64,000 bases of DNA from Shewanella phaeophyticola (GCF_025398315.1 NZ_JAODOQ010000001.1:992001-1056000), one strand, 5' to 3'. Shown: positions 44,246 through 56,699, counted from the stretch's first letter. Program-made: numbers and translations. The notes: generated by a model not told the origin, from the letters alone.

Positions 44246-46360
44246 GTGAAAAAGCACTTTATATGTTCACTATTAGTCATTTCTAATGGCGTATTAGCAC
44301 AAGATAATGTTACTCAAACATCAGGCGTTCAAGATGACATTGAGCGTATTGAAGTGAAACGATTATGGCAGCCATACCGTGGTAATGTGCCATTGATTGA
44401 TACCCCTCAAGCTGTCGATAGAATTAACGCCGATACCATAAAAAACGAGGGTATTACTCATTTTATGGATGCCTTGGATTTTTCGCCAAGTATCGTAAGA
44501 CAAAATAATTCTGGTGGCATGTTTGACAGTTTTGCTGTGCGTGGTTTTTCTGGTGACGAAAATAACCCAACGGGTACTCTTGTTAATGGTTTTAACTCAC
44601 GCGGTTATACTGGTAATAGAAACACGGCTAACATTGAAACCATTGAAGTGATGAAAGGCGCCTGGTTCTGCGTTATACGGACAAGGTGAGCCGGGCGGCA
44701 CAGTGAATATCATTACCAAAAAGCCGCAATTTGAAGAGCAAGGCTACATTCAGGGAACAATAGGCAGTTACAATAAAAAACAAGCTGAGTTTGACCACAC
44801 TAAAGGTCTTACTGATGATGTGGCTTACCGTATAAACGGCTTTTACGAAGATTCTGATACCTATCGAGATAACGTTGACATTGAAAGTTTAAATTTAAGC
44901 CCTTCTTTTTTGTGGAATATTTCAGATTTCACTAGCTTAAGCTATGAAATGGAGTTTGTGGAGCAGAGCAAAGCGTTAGACCGTGGTGTTTACGTGTTAG
45001 ATAATGACTTTGATTCTGTCGACCCTGCTGATTTTTATGGCGACACTCGAGATGGTGCACATAAAGTGAAGGCGCTAGGCCATCAATTATTGTTAAATCA
45101 TCAACTGAATAATCGTTGGTATTTGTTAGCGGGCTTGGCTTATCGAGACTCATCATTTAAAGGTACATCTTCTGATACTGAGCTGTCTGCTGGTCGTCAG
45201 TTGATTTATACCGACCCTGATTTGCTATCAAGACAAAGAAGGGAGCGAGATTATCAGGCAGAAGATGTATCTGCCCGTTTTGAAGTCAGTGGTGATGTAG
45301 CGCTTGGTGGTGTAAAAAATAATCTACTAATAGGATTAGATTATTACAACTTCCAATTAGATACAGATTACAGAGTGTGGCGAACCGCGTGGGGGTCGGG
45401 TGACTCTACCTATGCTATCGACCCTAACAATCCTGACTACACGATGGAACAGCCAGAAACCTCTCCAACCACGGTGACATCTGAAGATCAAACAGGCCTT
45501 GGCTTATATGCACAAGATTTAATTGAATTGACTGACAAGGCTAAGCTTTTAGTTGGTTTTAGGGTTGATTATTTTGAACAAGATATATTTGATGAGCTTG
45601 CCAATGAGTCTCAAGATCAAGACCAAACAGAGGTATCTTCTCGCTTTGGCTTTGTTTATGAACTGGCTGACAATATCAATATATATACCAGTTATGCAGA
45701 AGGTTTTAGACCAAACTCGGGTCTAGATTCAGATAGAAATGCTTTTGAACCAGAACAAACCGACTCTTTTGAAGTGGGTGTTAAGTGGCAAAACATTGCA
45801 GATAGATTTTCTGGTAGCTTAGCCCTTTATGATGCAAGTAAAACCAATATGTTAACTGCTGAGCCTAATACCGGGTTGTCAGCAACCCTAGGTGAAGTTG
45901 AAAGTCAGGGTGTTGAATTGCAATTGACAACTTTACTCACTGCAGATACCAGCCTTGATATTGCTTATGCATATACCGACGCGAGAACGGCGAAAGATTT
46001 AGTTGATAATGACTGGGGGTACCAATTCCTAAAGGGTCACGCTTAATTAATGTTGCTGAACATGTCGGCCATGTTTCGTTGCGACATTACACTGACATTA
46101 TGGGTAAAGAAGCTTATTTGGGTGCAACAGTTAATTATGTCGGCGACCGTCTCGGTGAGACAACCGATCCTGATTATATTTTACCTTCATACACATTAGT
46201 TAACTTATCAGCAGCCGTAGATATTACTAGCAGAGTGAGTGTGATGCTTGATGTCAATAACGTATTTGATGAGGAATATTTTGAAAGCTCATACCACAAG
46301 TTATGGACGATGCCGGGTGAGCCGATTAATTTTAGTGCGAGTGTGAAGTACCAATTTTAA
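44246..46360 (+). CDS. TonB-dependent siderophore receptor, two frameshifts
   Basis: This outer-membrane receptor takes up ferric siderophores with energy from TonB. A signal peptide (MKKHFICSLLVISNGVLA) is followed by the plug domain (IDTPQAVDRINADTIKNEGI, FAVRGFSGDENN, ETIEVMKG) and a barrel ending SASVKYQF. An extra G near 44662 (GGCGCCTGG for GGCCCTGG-type sequence) and a missing G in the G5 run at 46015-46019 split it into three frames: 44246-44689, 44703-46046 and 46079-46360. Corrected length is about 705 residues, normal for the FpvA/FhuE-like group. The ligand cannot be told. Errors at G runs make sequencing artefacts likely. Confidence 0.85.
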
Positions 46361-46543
46361 TTGTTTAATATATTGCTGCTTTGACTTGCTATTACAGACT
46401 TAGCTTAAGGTTTTTACTGCACATTGACACTCGTCAACGTGCAGTGAAGCCTTTAAGTTTGTTGTTTTATTATCGACAGCGACACATTGATTGAGGTTAA
46501 CTAAGTTGCTATTTTACTGGCGGCTTTTTTGTATTACTTTTGG

Positions 46544-46583
46544 CACTCATACACTCATACACTCATACACTCATACACTCATA
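46544..46583. repeat. Five tandem copies of CACTCATA
   Basis: Perfect 8-bp unit repeated five times in the gap between the TonB receptor and yidZ. Confidence 0.9.
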
Positions 46584-46641
46584 TCCTTAGCCCATAGTGG
46601 TATCTCAATATTTACTTAATACATTACTGACCTTATATGGC

Positions 46642-47617
46642 TTAGTGTTTATGGCGATTGTTGAGATCGCTGTATAGGGCTTTAATAGCGTTTCTTAACC
46701 AGGATATTTTAGGGTTTTGATTATTACGTTTATGCCAAATGAGGGTGAAGGGGATCATCAGTTTTGCTTGTAATGTGCTGTCGACAGGGATGGGCAGACA
46801 CACCAAGTCGGGGTGCACTTTTTGGCAGTAATGTTGGCAATATTGCGGCGCTGTTGTGATCATCTCGTGGTCGGGTTGAGCGGTCATAAATAACGATTGC
46901 TCAAAGGTGGCCATGGTGAGCTCAATATTGCGTTTTAGACCCATTTCAATTAACACTTCATCCAATGCCCAGGTGTCACATTTTTCCCAGGTGATATTGA
47001 TTTGTGGGTACTTTACAAAAGTCGAAATGTTCCACTCTTGTTGTAATGCAGGGTGATCTTTATGCAGATAAACCACCGGAAGATCGGTAAATAACACTTC
47101 GTAATTAATAAAGTAGGGCAGCAGTTCAATTGACTCTTTTTGATCTGGGGTGACTTTCGCGTCCAGTAAAGCCAATATCAACTTCTCCTCGGGTAATGGC
47201 TTCAATGGAGTCGTAATCCCAGTTATGCACTTTGACTTTGGCATCAGGGTATTTGTGGTAAATCTGTTGGCTTAACTGATTAAACATGGTTAGTAAGAGC
47301 GGCGATTCCATCGCAAGATTAAAGCGAATACCATTGGGGATTTCATCACCACGTTTTGCTAATAGTTGACTGCTTAACTGTAGCCAATCGGCTAACTCTT
47401 GCTCCATGCTAATAGCCAGCGAAGTTGGGCTAAATCCATGGGGCGTTTTAACAAACAGCGGGTCTTCAAACCATTCTCTTAATTTGCTCAGTGATTTACT
47501 CACCGTTGAGGGGGTTACATTGAGCTTTTTGGCTGTTTTAGACACACTCAATTCCTGCAACAGTAACTGCAAAGTAATAAGCAGGTTGAGATCAAGGCGT
47601 GCTAACGATTTCTTCAT
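46642..47617 (-). CDS. yidZ: LysR-type regulator YidZ, frameshifted
   Basis: The N-terminal winged HTH ([35 protein letters not shown]) and the effector-binding domain match E. coli YidZ, for example [19 protein letters not shown] and [17 protein letters not shown]. There the frame breaks: one extra A in a run of five (T run at 47133-47137 on the plus strand) shifts it, and [16 protein letters not shown] continues in another frame to 46642. ATG 47617 is chosen by comparison with YidZ. The start overlaps the end of mdtL by 26 bases, the same operon as in E. coli. The corrected protein is about 325 residues. Confidence 0.85.
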
Positions 47618-48812
47618 GGGTGTCACTCTGCAGTGGTGAAGGGATTAATAATATTAAAACCATGCTAATAACACCACCAATAAGCAAGATTAATATCAGC
47701 ATATTCAATGCACTTACCCCTAACAAACCCAGCAACCAAATAAATAATGCTGAACTGCAAACCTGAATCACACCCAGTATTGAACTGGCCACGCCGACTC
47801 TGTAGCGGTAAGGGCTTAATGCTTGGCTCATCACCACACCAAAACCAATAGAAAAACTGGCACAAATAAGACTAAAACCGAATAAGTTCAACAATTGATA
47901 GCTCGGCTCTAATTGCGTGACCCCAAGTATGATTGCTGCAGTGACAAATAGTCCCTGAGAGACAATCATTAAGCTACGCTGGTGGAAAAAAGACAACGCA
48001 AATGGCATTGAAAACGAGGTTAACATACTTACCAGTGCGGTTAAGGCCATAGTGATTGAGTATTCACCGCGGCTAAAGCCCATGGTATTCATGATTAACA
48101 TCGGAGATGTATTTACAAAAGTCAAAATTGCGGTCACGGCAATCGCACTGATGAACAATCTGCTTAAGAAAAATCGCTCATAAAAAGATTCAGTCGCGTC
48201 TATTTGCGTATCTGTTGTTGGAGCGGATCTGTTTGAATGTTCATTTGATAACATTAACGTTTTATTATGAGTTTCTTGTAACACAAACACAGATAACAAA
48301 CACACCATTACTCCCATCCCCGCCATGGTAATAAACAAGCTTGCCCAGGAATAGCGAAGCATAATCAAGTGGCCAATCACAGGGGCAATGACCGGCATAA
48401 TACAGGTAATGCCATTGACCATGGATAACACCTTTGCCCGCCGCTCGTCGTCTAATGTGTCGCGTAAAATAGCAAAGGCGACCACGTAACAACACCCTGC
48501 GCCAATGCCTTGAATAAAACGGACTATCAAAAAGGTTTGGCTATTATCGACTATACTTCCCATGGCTGAAGCGAGGGTAAAAATAATAGCCCCGGCTATG
48601 GCGATAGGTTTTCTGCCAATGTTGTCAGCTAATTTACCTGCAAACACCATGGTCGTCGCCATGCCAGCTAAATACACTGAAAAGGCAATATGCAATTGTG
48701 ATTCACTCGCGCCTAAGTCTTTGGCTATTTGAGGCAAGCCGACTAAATAGAGATCGATTGCCGTTGGATAGAGCAAAACGAGCGCAAAGCTACACAGTAT
48801 AAATCGGGTCAT
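47592..48812 (-). CDS. mdtL: Multidrug efflux MFS transporter MdtL
   Basis: The 406-residue inner-membrane protein has 12 predicted membrane segments and follows E. coli MdtL closely: [52 protein letters not shown] and [10 protein letters not shown]. The A-motif region [13 protein letters not shown] is intact. It belongs to the Bcr/CflA drug:H+ antiporter group and exports compounds such as chloramphenicol in the known case. ATG 48812 has GAGG 12 bases upstream. It forms an operon with yidZ, which overlaps its 3' end. Confidence 0.92.
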   Translation of the reverse strand: MTRFILCSFALVLLYPTAIDLYLVGLPQIAKDLGASESQLHIAFSVYLAGMATTMVFAGKLADNIGRKPIAIAGAIIFTLASAMGSIVDNSQTFLIVRFIQGIGAGCCYVVAFAILRDTLDDERRAKVLSMVNGITCIMPVIAPVIGHLIMLRYSWASLFITMAGMGVMVCLLSVFVLQETHNKTLMLSNEHSNRSAPTTDTQIDATESFYERFFLSRLFISAIAVTAILTFVNTSPMLIMNTMGFSRGEYSITMALTALVSMLTSFSMPFALSFFHQRSLMIVSQGLFVTAAIILGVTQLEPSYQLLNLFGFSLICASFSIGFGVVMSQALSPYRYRVGVASSILGVIQVCSSALFIWLLGLLGVSALNMLILILLIGGVISMVLILLIPSPLQSDTHEEIVSTP

Positions 48813-49483
48813 CACATCCTCACTTATTAGTTAACCTGAGCTCGAGATAATAAACGCCTTTAAAACAGCCTTTTGCCTGCTAACTGCGTTGAATTGACTT
48901 ACAATAGGCTAGATTTACGCGTCAATTCGCCTTGTTAGCAAAACAAATGACAAGCTTGAAAGTGAGGTGGGGTAGTATGTTGATTTTAAATAGCACAAGT
49001 TCATCCCTTATCCCGAGTTCAGGTTAGTTAGCTAAGGATAAAGTGAAAGCATGGGATGCACGAGTGGCCATTTTGACAACAAGTATTTCCAATTACGACA
49101 TAGGTATATTGAGCAAGGTTAGGGTATGCTCACTTAACCGATAATAATTATTTTGCTGTACCATCGTGAGCTAACTGATCGTTGCATTTGTATAAAACAT
49201 GCGGATTTTAGCTCTTTTGTATTGGCAACTTAAATCATTGAAATTATTTAGCGATTTCTTCGGTCTTTATCGACGAGAGTTTTAGTATTTTTTGAACATC
49301 GGTTACATTATAACGTTAAGCATTGATATGGAGTTCTTATTGTTTATTGCAAGCAAACGTTCATGTTGCTTATGGCGGTAATTTAACTATCGTATAAATA
49401 TTTTACTTACGCTTTAGTCATTTAGCGTAACGTGTATCGCGCAAGAGTATCTAACATACTCAATCACGTATAAGGTTTTAATA
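48813..49483. other. Intergenic region between mdtL and the chemotaxis receptor
   Basis: The 670 bases lie between divergent genes and should hold both promoters. No gene, repeat or convincing hairpin is seen. Confidence 0.4.
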
Positions 49484-51109
49484 ATGAAAATAATAAGCCG
49501 CTTGTATTTTGGCTTTGCAAGCTTACTGCTCATCATGGTTGGTATTACCTTGTTTGGTTTATTTAAAATCAGTGTTGCAGACAACAATTTAACCCATTTG
49601 TCTGAACAAACTGCAGTGGAGCAGCGCCAAGCCATTAATTTTAGAGGCAGTGTACATGATCGCGCCATTTCGATTCGAGATGCGGTATTAGTTAACGACC
49701 CGTCGCGTTCTCAACAGCATCAAAATGATATCATTCGCCTTAATGGATTTTATCAAACAGCGGCAAAAACCTTGGATAACATGTATGCCAATTTGCAACA
49801 TAGCAACGAAGAAGTAAGGCTATTGCAAGCTATTCAAGATATTGAGGTAACCACATTAGATGCAACCGCTACCTTGCTTGAGATGATCAACAGTGCTCGT
49901 CAAACTGAAGCTGAGCAGCATTTATTAACCACCGTTTCACCTTTGTACAGTGAATGGCTTAAAAGAATTAATAATCTAATTGATTATCAAGAAACACAAA
50001 TTCAGTTAGAAGTGTCTACCGCACGCGAGCAAACTTCCAGTTTTCAGTCGGTGATGTTAATTGTTACCGCTATTGCTTTATTGATTGGCTCTGTGGTTGC
50101 ATTGAGCTCGGTAAAACGCTTAAAAAATATTATTGGTGGTGAACCTGAGTATGCCGCAGATGTGATACAACAAATTGCCGCAGGCGACCTTACGGTAACA
50201 TTACAGGTGGATTCTTCGCAGAGCATTTTAAGTGCCGTACAGGATTTGAGCGTTAATTTGACTGAAATTACGCAAAACTCGATGCTTACCGCTAACAAGT
50301 TGATTGCTGCATCTAAAGCACTGTATCAAACCGCGCAACAAAACGAACACCTTATCAACAACCAAAAGCTCGCAACAGACAATGGCGCCGCTGCTATTAA
50401 CCAAATGTCGAGCACAGTTAATGAAGTGGCTAACCACACCAATGATGCAGCTTTACTATCGCAAACTGCAACTAATGAGTTTAACGCTGGTCAGCTTGAG
50501 GTGACTCAAACGCAAAACGATATTGATGCACTTGCGGCTAAAGTCAGTGAGGCAGCCGATATTATTCATTTTTTGTCACAAGACAGCAAAGAAATTGGCA
50601 CCGTATTAGATGTTATTCAAGGCATTGCAGAGCAAACAAACTTACTGGCTTTAAATGCTGCTATTGAAGCCGCGCGAGCAGGTGAACAAGGTAGAGGATT
50701 TGCCGTTGTTGCAGATGAAGTACGTAACCTTGCCCAGCGCACCCAAGAGTCCACACGACAAATTCAAGCGGTGATAGAAAGCATGAGTACCAGTTCAACC
50801 AAAGCTGTTACCGTGATGGATGAAGGGCAACAGCAAGCCACTAGCAGTGTTCAACAAGCTAAACGTGCCGGAGAGTCGTTAACGGCCATCAATGTATCGG
50901 TGATTAAAATCAGTGACATGAATACCCAAATTGCTACTGCAGCAGAGCAGCAATCGGTTGTAGCGGCAGAGATTAATCAAAACTTTGTTGAAATCACCAG
51001 TTCTGCATTGTTAGCTCAACAAGAGGCGAGCAAAATCACCGCGGCGAGCCATCAATTAGAAGATCTTGCACATACCTTAGAGCTAAACGTAAAGCAGTTT
51101 AAAACCTAA
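49484..51109 (+). CDS. Methyl-accepting chemotaxis protein
   Basis: 541 residues with TM1 (about 8-29), a four-helix-bundle periplasmic sensor with a conserved [13 protein letters not shown] stretch, TM2 (about 186-207), a HAMP region and a cytoplasmic signalling domain. The signalling hairpin tip is [20 protein letters not shown], followed by [18 protein letters not shown], which binds CheW/CheA. The ligand is unknown. Genes on either side are unrelated, so it is probably monocistronic. Confidence 0.93.
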   Translation: MKIISRLYFGFASLLLIMVGITLFGLFKISVADNNLTHLSEQTAVEQRQAINFRGSVHDRAISIRDAVLVNDPSRSQQHQNDIIRLNGFYQTAAKTLDNMYANLQHSNEEVRLLQAIQDIEVTTLDATATLLEMINSARQTEAEQHLLTTVSPLYSEWLKRINNLIDYQETQIQLEVSTAREQTSSFQSVMLIVTAIALLIGSVVALSSVKRLKNIIGGEPEYAADVIQQIAAGDLTVTLQVDSSQSILSAVQDLSVNLTEITQNSMLTANKLIAASKALYQTAQQNEHLINNQKLATDNGAAAINQMSSTVNEVANHTNDAALLSQTATNEFNAGQLEVTQTQNDIDALAAKVSEAADIIHFLSQDSKEIGTVLDVIQGIAEQTNLLALNAAIEAARAGEQGRGFAVVADEVRNLAQRTQESTRQIQAVIESMSTSSTKAVTVMDEGQQQATSSVQQAKRAGESLTAINVSVIKISDMNTQIATAAEQQSVVAAEINQNFVEITSSALLAQQEASKITAASHQLEDLAHTLELNVKQFKT

Positions 51110-51211
51110 ATCAGCGCAATGTTAAGTACATAGCAGTATAACGCTGACAAGCCGCCTAAGCCGTTTGTCAGCGTTAATCTGTAACAAAGCAGTCAATTGA
51201 TTGCGATACGT

Positions 51212-52678
51212 TTACCAAAACCCAAGTAACTTCCACCAAAGCCCGCCAACAACGCCCCAAATGGTTAAGTTAACTACGCTCATAATAAAGCCCATAAACC
51301 ACCAGTTTTCCATTGAGACATAACCTGACCCAAAAATAATGGGTGAGGTACCCGTAGCATAATGGGTTAATGACATCATTAATGACGATGCCCCAGCAAG
51401 CAGTAAACCTAGGTATAATGGTGGTGCACCTAATGCGATACCCGCGGCAAAAAATGCGGCAAACATGGCGGTAATGTGTGCGGTTGTGCTGGCAAAGAAA
51501 TAGTGTGCGTAGAAGTAAACCACCACCAAAATGATGACCGACACCATCCAGCCGACACCCAACTGGGCAATATTGCTTTCAACCACCCCAGAAAACCAAG
51601 CCACTAAACCGAGTTTATTTAAAAAGGTTGCCATCATCACCAGTGCAGAAAACCACACTACCGTGTCCCAGGCCGTTTTTTCTTTAAGCACATCTTCCCA
51701 GCTGAGTACGCCGCTGATTAACAAAATTGATAACCCTAAGAACGCAACCGCAGTAGTATTGACCGCAAAGGCCGAACCCAAAATCATGGCGGGAACACCT
51801 GCCCATAAAATCAATAACAATCCAAATACACTGATCATGACTTTTTCAGCGTAAGACATTGGCCCCATGTCAGTCAGTTTATCTTTAGCAAACACGCTGG
51901 CGTCTGGAGTACGTTTAATTTCGGGAGGGTAAATCGCGTAAATAATTAACGGCATCAGCGCAATACACAATAAGCCGGGCAATAAAGCGGCCAATGCCCA
52001 GGTACTCCAGGTGATACTAATCTCTGCGCCCGTAGCATCGGCAATTAATTTAACGATTAATGGATTAGGCGCTGTGGCGGTAATGAACATCGCCGAGGTT
52101 ATCGGGTTGGTGTGATAATTCACTAGGGCGAGGTAATGGCCAATTTTTCTTGCTGTGCCTTGTTCTGGTGATGAGCCAAAGCTGGAAGCAATAGATTTCA
52201 TTATCGGGTGAATTACTCCACCACCACGGGCTGTATTGCTTGGCGTAACGGGAGCGATAACTAACTCTGACAACGCAAGCGCATAGCCTATACCAATAGT
52301 TTTTCGGCCAAACAAGGAGATAAAGTAATAGCCGATACGATTACCAAGACCGGTTTTAGCCAAGCCACGCGAGATAATAATAGCAATACCGATTAACCAA
52401 ATTAATGAGTTAGAAAAACCACTTAGTGCATCTTTAATTGCTTCAGAAGGCTTGTCGTTGGTCACCCCCGTTAGTGCAACAAGCGTAATGGCTAATATTG
52501 CAATTGCCCCAATCGGCATCGCTTTACCGATAATAGCAACAACCGTGCCGACAAATAACGCCAGTAAATGCCATGCATTAGCTGATACGCCCTGAGGTGG
52601 CGCTACGATAAACCAAAGAAACAAAATTATTGCGATTGAAATTAAGCCTGGAATAACACGAATATCAGTACTCTTCAT
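51212..52678 (-). CDS. DASS-family (SLC13) dicarboxylate/citrate transporter
   Basis: The 488-residue protein has about 12 membrane segments. Family signatures are visible: APVTPSNTARGGGVIHPIM in the first half and VNYHTNPITSAMFITATAPN around residues 190-210. This is the CitT/TtdT-like branch of the divalent anion:Na+ symporter family, which moves succinate, malate, tartrate, citrate or 2-oxoglutarate. The substrate cannot be set from sequence. It stands alone on the minus strand. Confidence 0.88.
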   Translation of the reverse strand: MKSTDIRVIPGLISIAIILFLWFIVAPPQGVSANAWHLLALFVGTVVAIIGKAMPIGAIAILAITLVALTGVTNDKPSEAIKDALSGFSNSLIWLIGIAIIISRGLAKTGLGNRIGYYFISLFGRKTIGIGYALALSELVIAPVTPSNTARGGGVIHPIMKSIASSFGSSPEQGTARKIGHYLALVNYHTNPITSAMFITATAPNPLIVKLIADATGAEISITWSTWALAALLPGLLCIALMPLIIYAIYPPEIKRTPDASVFAKDKLTDMGPMSYAEKVMISVFGLLLILWAGVPAMILGSAFAVNTTAVAFLGLSILLISGVLSWEDVLKEKTAWDTVVWFSALVMMATFLNKLGLVAWFSGVVESNIAQLGVGWMVSVIILVVVYFYAHYFFASTTAHITAMFAAFFAAGIALGAPPLYLGLLLAGASSLMMSLTHYATGTSPIIFGSGYVSMENWWFMGFIMSVVNLTIWGVVGGLWWKLLGFW

Positions 52679-53462
52679 TACAGTATCCTTAGATGTGAAA
52701 AGACATCTTTATATGAAGCAAATAACGGCTTATGTGAGAAATCCCTTATGTAGAATAAACGCAATAAGTTGATACTAAGTCTTTGTTGTAACTGATTTTG
52801 TGAGGCAAATCTCATTGTCGAAAACTATAATGATTAACTGCAAAACTGTTTGTGGGCGAAATATTATTAGGCAGACATATTGGCGGAAAAGACCATTTTG
52901 CATGATATTTTTATGCTTTGAATTGGCCACATTTTAATTGAAAACAGTCAGTGCAAGCGTGTGCATCTTGCCATGAATAAAATGTTAAGCCGTTTATGTT
53001 ATGTGACGGTTGGTAGGCGATTGTGTTTTATGTTTGTGGTGTGTACGTTCGTATTGACTGGGTTACAGGTCGAGGCCTGATAATACTGGTTAACGCTGTG
53101 TAAATTTGGGTGCTAAATTGTGTTCTCTCTATGGCGTTGTTTATTTGCATAATATACTAGGGTTTAAAGTTAAAGTTTATTATATACAGATGGTTATGTT
53201 GTTTTTTATGCTTTTATTATGGTTAATAAGTATATTCAAATTGACACTTATACCGACTTATTTAGCACTTATTGTTATATCGAATCTGTTCACTTGAGTG
53301 TATGCTCTAAGTTAAATTATTCGAACGTGCTTTAAGGTATATTGAAGCTTAAATGTTACTGCGCTCAAGGCTTGGTTTAATGTTAATGAAGACGATTAAC
53401 ATTAATGAAATAACCAAGGATTAAAGCTTAAGTTGCTTAAAGTTAAAGGTTTAACGCAATCG
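52679..53462. other. Intergenic region upstream of yjbQ
   Basis: 784 bases between divergent genes. A hydrophobic 63-codon frame (53106-53297) has no ribosome site and AT-rich composition and is not accepted. Promoters for both flanking genes must lie here. Confidence 0.35.
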
Positions 53463-53882
53463 ATGTGGATTCAAAAATCAATTACATTGGCGCCGAAAAG
53501 ACGCGGATTTCATTTAATTACTGATGAAATCATTAAGCACATTCCCCAGCTAATCAACATTGAAGTGGGCTTAATGCAGGTGTTTATTCAACACACATCG
53601 GCCTCGCTAACGCTCAATGAAAATGCTGATCCTACAGTAAGAGGGGATATGGAGCGTCATTTTAATGTGCTGGCACCAGAAGGTGCTCCTTATTTTAAGC
53701 ACACTTATGAAGGCTCAGATGACATGCCTGCGCACATTAAATCAACGCTGATTGGTGCTAGCCAAACGATCCCAATTACGGCAGGGCGGTTAAATTTGGG
53801 TACTTGGCAAGGACTATACTTATGCGAGCATCGTGATAGTGCATCCTCGCGAACAATTATAGTTACAATTCAGGGTGAATAA
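53463..53882 (+). CDS. yjbQ: YjbQ-family protein (UPF0047)
   Basis: 139 residues matching the YjbQ family throughout: QVFIQHTSASLTLNENADP, VRGDMERHFNVLAP, YEGSDDMPAHIKSTLIG and LGTWQGLYLCEHRD. The conserved His and Asp/Glu form the active-site cleft; members show secondary thiamine-phosphate synthase activity in vitro, but the physiological role is unsettled. ATG 53463 fits the family better than the upstream start at 53433. Confidence 0.9.
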   Translation: MWIQKSITLAPKRRGFHLITDEIIKHIPQLINIEVGLMQVFIQHTSASLTLNENADPTVRGDMERHFNVLAPEGAPYFKHTYEGSDDMPAHIKSTLIGASQTIPITAGRLNLGTWQGLYLCEHRDSASSRTIIVTIQGE

Positions 53883-54137
53883 TTAAATATTCGCTCAAAC
53901 TCAATGTATCTGGGATAACATAATTGTCTGTTTTGTATGCACTCCTCACGTTAGTGGATGACTTTGCTTGTGTAAGTAAATGTAAAGATGCTAAATTCAG
54001 TCAGCTTATTGAAACGCTTAACATACGCGGTTTTATTGGACTGACTTTTGCCAGCAGCTTGCATATAAATGTTTTGTATATAAAAAGGCTCTAAAAGAAT
54101 TTAAAAGAATAACGCATAATAAAATAGGTGGGTTAAC

Positions 54138-54782
54138 GTGATATCTGTATATTTAGTTGACGATCATGAACTCGTGAGAACGGGGATCCGTCGTATTCTG
54201 GAAGACGAACGCGGTATCAAAGTCGTTGGCGAAGCGCCCGACGGTGAAACGGCTGTTCAATGGTCTCGTCAGAATGAAGCTGATGTTATTTTGATGGACA
54301 TGAACATGCCGGGTATGGGGGGGCTAGAAGCAACCCGTAAAATTTTACGTTATCAACCCGAAGCCAAAATTATTGTATTAACAGTACAAACCGAAGACCC
54401 ATTTCCAACTAAGGTGATGCAAGCGGGGGCGTCAGGTTATTTAACCAAAGGCTCAACCTCACCAGAAGTGCTACGTGCAATAACCCAAGTAGCACGCGGT
54501 CAGCGTTATTTATCACCTGAAATTGCTCAGCAAATGGCACTTAGCCAGTTTAATCATTCTGAAGAAAACCCATTTAGCACCTTGTCTGAGCGCGAACTAC
54601 AGATAATGTTAATGATTACCAACGGCGAAAAAGTTAACGATATTTCTGAGAAGCTTAACTTAAGCCCAAAAACCGTTAATAGTTATCGCTATCGCTTATT
54701 TGCTAAATTAGGCATTGGTGGCGATGTTGAGTTGACCCGTTTAGCTATTCGTTACAAAATGCTCGATACAGGTTCATTTTAG
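54138..54782 (+). CDS. uvrY: Response regulator UvrY/GacA
   Basis: This 214-residue NarL-type regulator has an N-terminal receiver (Asp54 in VILMDMNMPG, Lys in YLTKGS) and a C-terminal LuxR HTH (LSERELQIMLMITNGEKV, LSPKTVNSYRYRLFAKLGI). It is the partner of the BarA sensor and activates Csr small RNAs. It is followed 39 bases later by uvrC, the conserved uvrY-uvrC-pgsA order. The frame is intact. Confidence 0.96.
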   Translation: MISVYLVDDHELVRTGIRRILEDERGIKVVGEAPDGETAVQWSRQNEADVILMDMNMPGMGGLEATRKILRYQPEAKIIVLTVQTEDPFPTKVMQAGASGYLTKGSTSPEVLRAITQVARGQRYLSPEIAQQMALSQFNHSEENPFSTLSERELQIMLMITNGEKVNDISEKLNLSPKTVNSYRYRLFAKLGIGGDVELTRLAIRYKMLDTGSF

Positions 54783-54821
54783 TTGGGAATATCCCGCGTA
54801 ACGCATTAAGTAGCTTTAATC

Positions 54822-56655
54822 ATGTCTAGTGGTTTTAATGCCAAATCTTTTTTAAAAAATGTCACCAGCGCCCCGGGTGTATATCGAATGTACGATATAC
54901 GCCAGCAAGTCATTTATGTTGGTAAAGCCAAAGACCTCAAAAAACGCCTAAGCTCATATTTTCGCGCTAACATCCCCAGTGTTAAAACCCAAGCCTTAGT
55001 CAGCCACATCGAACATATTGATGTGACGGTGACTCACAGTGAAACCGATGCGTTATTACTTGAAAACGACTACATCAAGCAGTACATGCCCAAATATAAT
55101 GTGCTACTGCGCGACGATAAGTCATATCCGTATATTTTACTCAGTGGTCATAAACACCCAAGATTGGCTTATCACCGTGGGCAAAAGCGTGAAAAAGGTC
55201 ATTACTTTGGCCTTATCCTAACGGCGGCGCGGTACGCGAAAGCTTGCACTTAATGCAAAAGCTGTTTCCAATCCGCCAATGTGATGACTTATATTACAAA
55301 TCGCGCTCTCGCCCTTGCTTGCAGTATCAACTAGACCGCTGTAGCGCGCCTTGTGTTGGTATTGTCAGCGATGAAGAATACAGCGAACAAGTTAAACTGG
55401 CAGGGTTGTTTTTGCGTGGCAAAGACAAGCAGGTTATTAGGCAGCTGGTGGCCAAAATGGAAGCGGCTGCAATTGATATGCACTATGAGCAAGCGGCGCA
55501 ATACCGAGATCAAATTACCGCCCTTAGGCGCGTGGCTGAGCAACAAGAAGTGTCAAACCATAAAGGTGATATGGATGTTATCGGGGTGGACTATGCCTCG
55601 GGTATTGCATGCTTTCACTTATTATTTATTCGTGACGGTAAAATCTTTGGCAGCCGCAGTTATTATCCTTCGGTGCCTGCAGAGACCGACATTGAAGAAG
55701 TACTGTCATCGTTCTTAGGGCAATTTTATCTCAACGCCGACATTCAACGCACCATTCCTAAAGAGGTGATACTCAGTCATCACTTTGATGGCTTAAAAGC
55801 CCTTGAGGAATCTATTGAGCATGCCCTTGATAAAAAGTTTGAGCTTAAAACCCAAGTGCGTGGCGATAGAGCGAACTTTTTACGCTTAGCCATGACCAAT
55901 GCCAGCAATGCTGTCGCGACTCGGTTATCGCACAAAAATACCGTTGAACAACGCTTTCAATTATTGGAAGAGGCGCTGGAGCTTAACGAACCAATTAAGC
56001 GTATGGAATGTTTTGATATCAGTCATACCATGGGCGAGAGCACGGTAGCCTCTTGTGTAGTGTTTAATCGCGAAGAGTGCACATAAGGCTGATTACCGGC
56101 GCTACAATATTACCGGTATTACTGGCGGCGATGATTATGCAGCAATGGAACAAGCCATTAGCCGCCGTTTTGATAAAATCGACAATAATGGCAAAGTGCC
56201 TGACTTACTCTTTATTGATGGTGGTATAGGCCAGCTTAGAGTGGCGCAAACCATTGTGGATGAAAAGTGCACTCATATCGATAACGCTCCTCTCTTAATC
56301 TGTGTAACCAAAGGCGAGGGGCGTAAAGCCGGTTTAGAAACCTTTACCGTAGGTGGCAGCGAACAAACGTTTGAGATCCCAAGCGACTCGCCTGCATTTC
56401 ATTTAATTTTACATATTCGAGATGAATCGCATCGCTTTGCGATTACTGGCCACCGTAACAAACGCCAAAAAACACGTAATACTTCAACGCTCGAGTCTAT
56501 CGCGGGTGTTGGCTACTAAAAGGCGTAAAGCCCTATTGCAACATCTTGGCGGAATACAAGAAGTCAAAGGCGCAAGTATTGCTGAATTGGCTAAAGTGCC
56601 AGGAATTAGCTTAGAAATGGCACAAACAATTCACGATGCATTGCGAGGGGGCTAA
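54822..56655 (+). CDS. uvrC: Excinuclease ABC subunit C, three frameshifts
   Basis: UvrC makes both incisions in UvrABC nucleotide excision repair. Present are the GIY-YIG domain ([25 protein letters not shown]), the Cys-rich SAPCVG region, the UvrB-binding UVR segment, the RNase H-like nuclease ([38 protein letters not shown]) and the C-terminal HhH ([18 protein letters not shown]). The frame breaks three times: a missing C near 55210 (GGCCTTATCC for a GGCCCTTAT-type sequence), an extra base near 56076 and an extra base near 56513. Corrected length is about 610 residues, normal for UvrC. Either the strain lacks UvrC or the sequence has errors. Confidence 0.92.
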
Positions 56656-56699
56656 AATTAAGGCAAGATTGGCGCTGCTTCTGACAAATTGGTTTTTTT

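Noticed and set aside
46544..46583. Possible regulatory iteron array
   Set aside because: The 8-bp units are perfect and contiguous, typical of slippage in a simple repeat; no replication gene is near.
53106..53297. 63-codon hydrophobic frame upstream of yjbQ
   Set aside because: AT-rich composition makes hydrophobic frames likely by chance; no ribosome site and no conserved neighbour.
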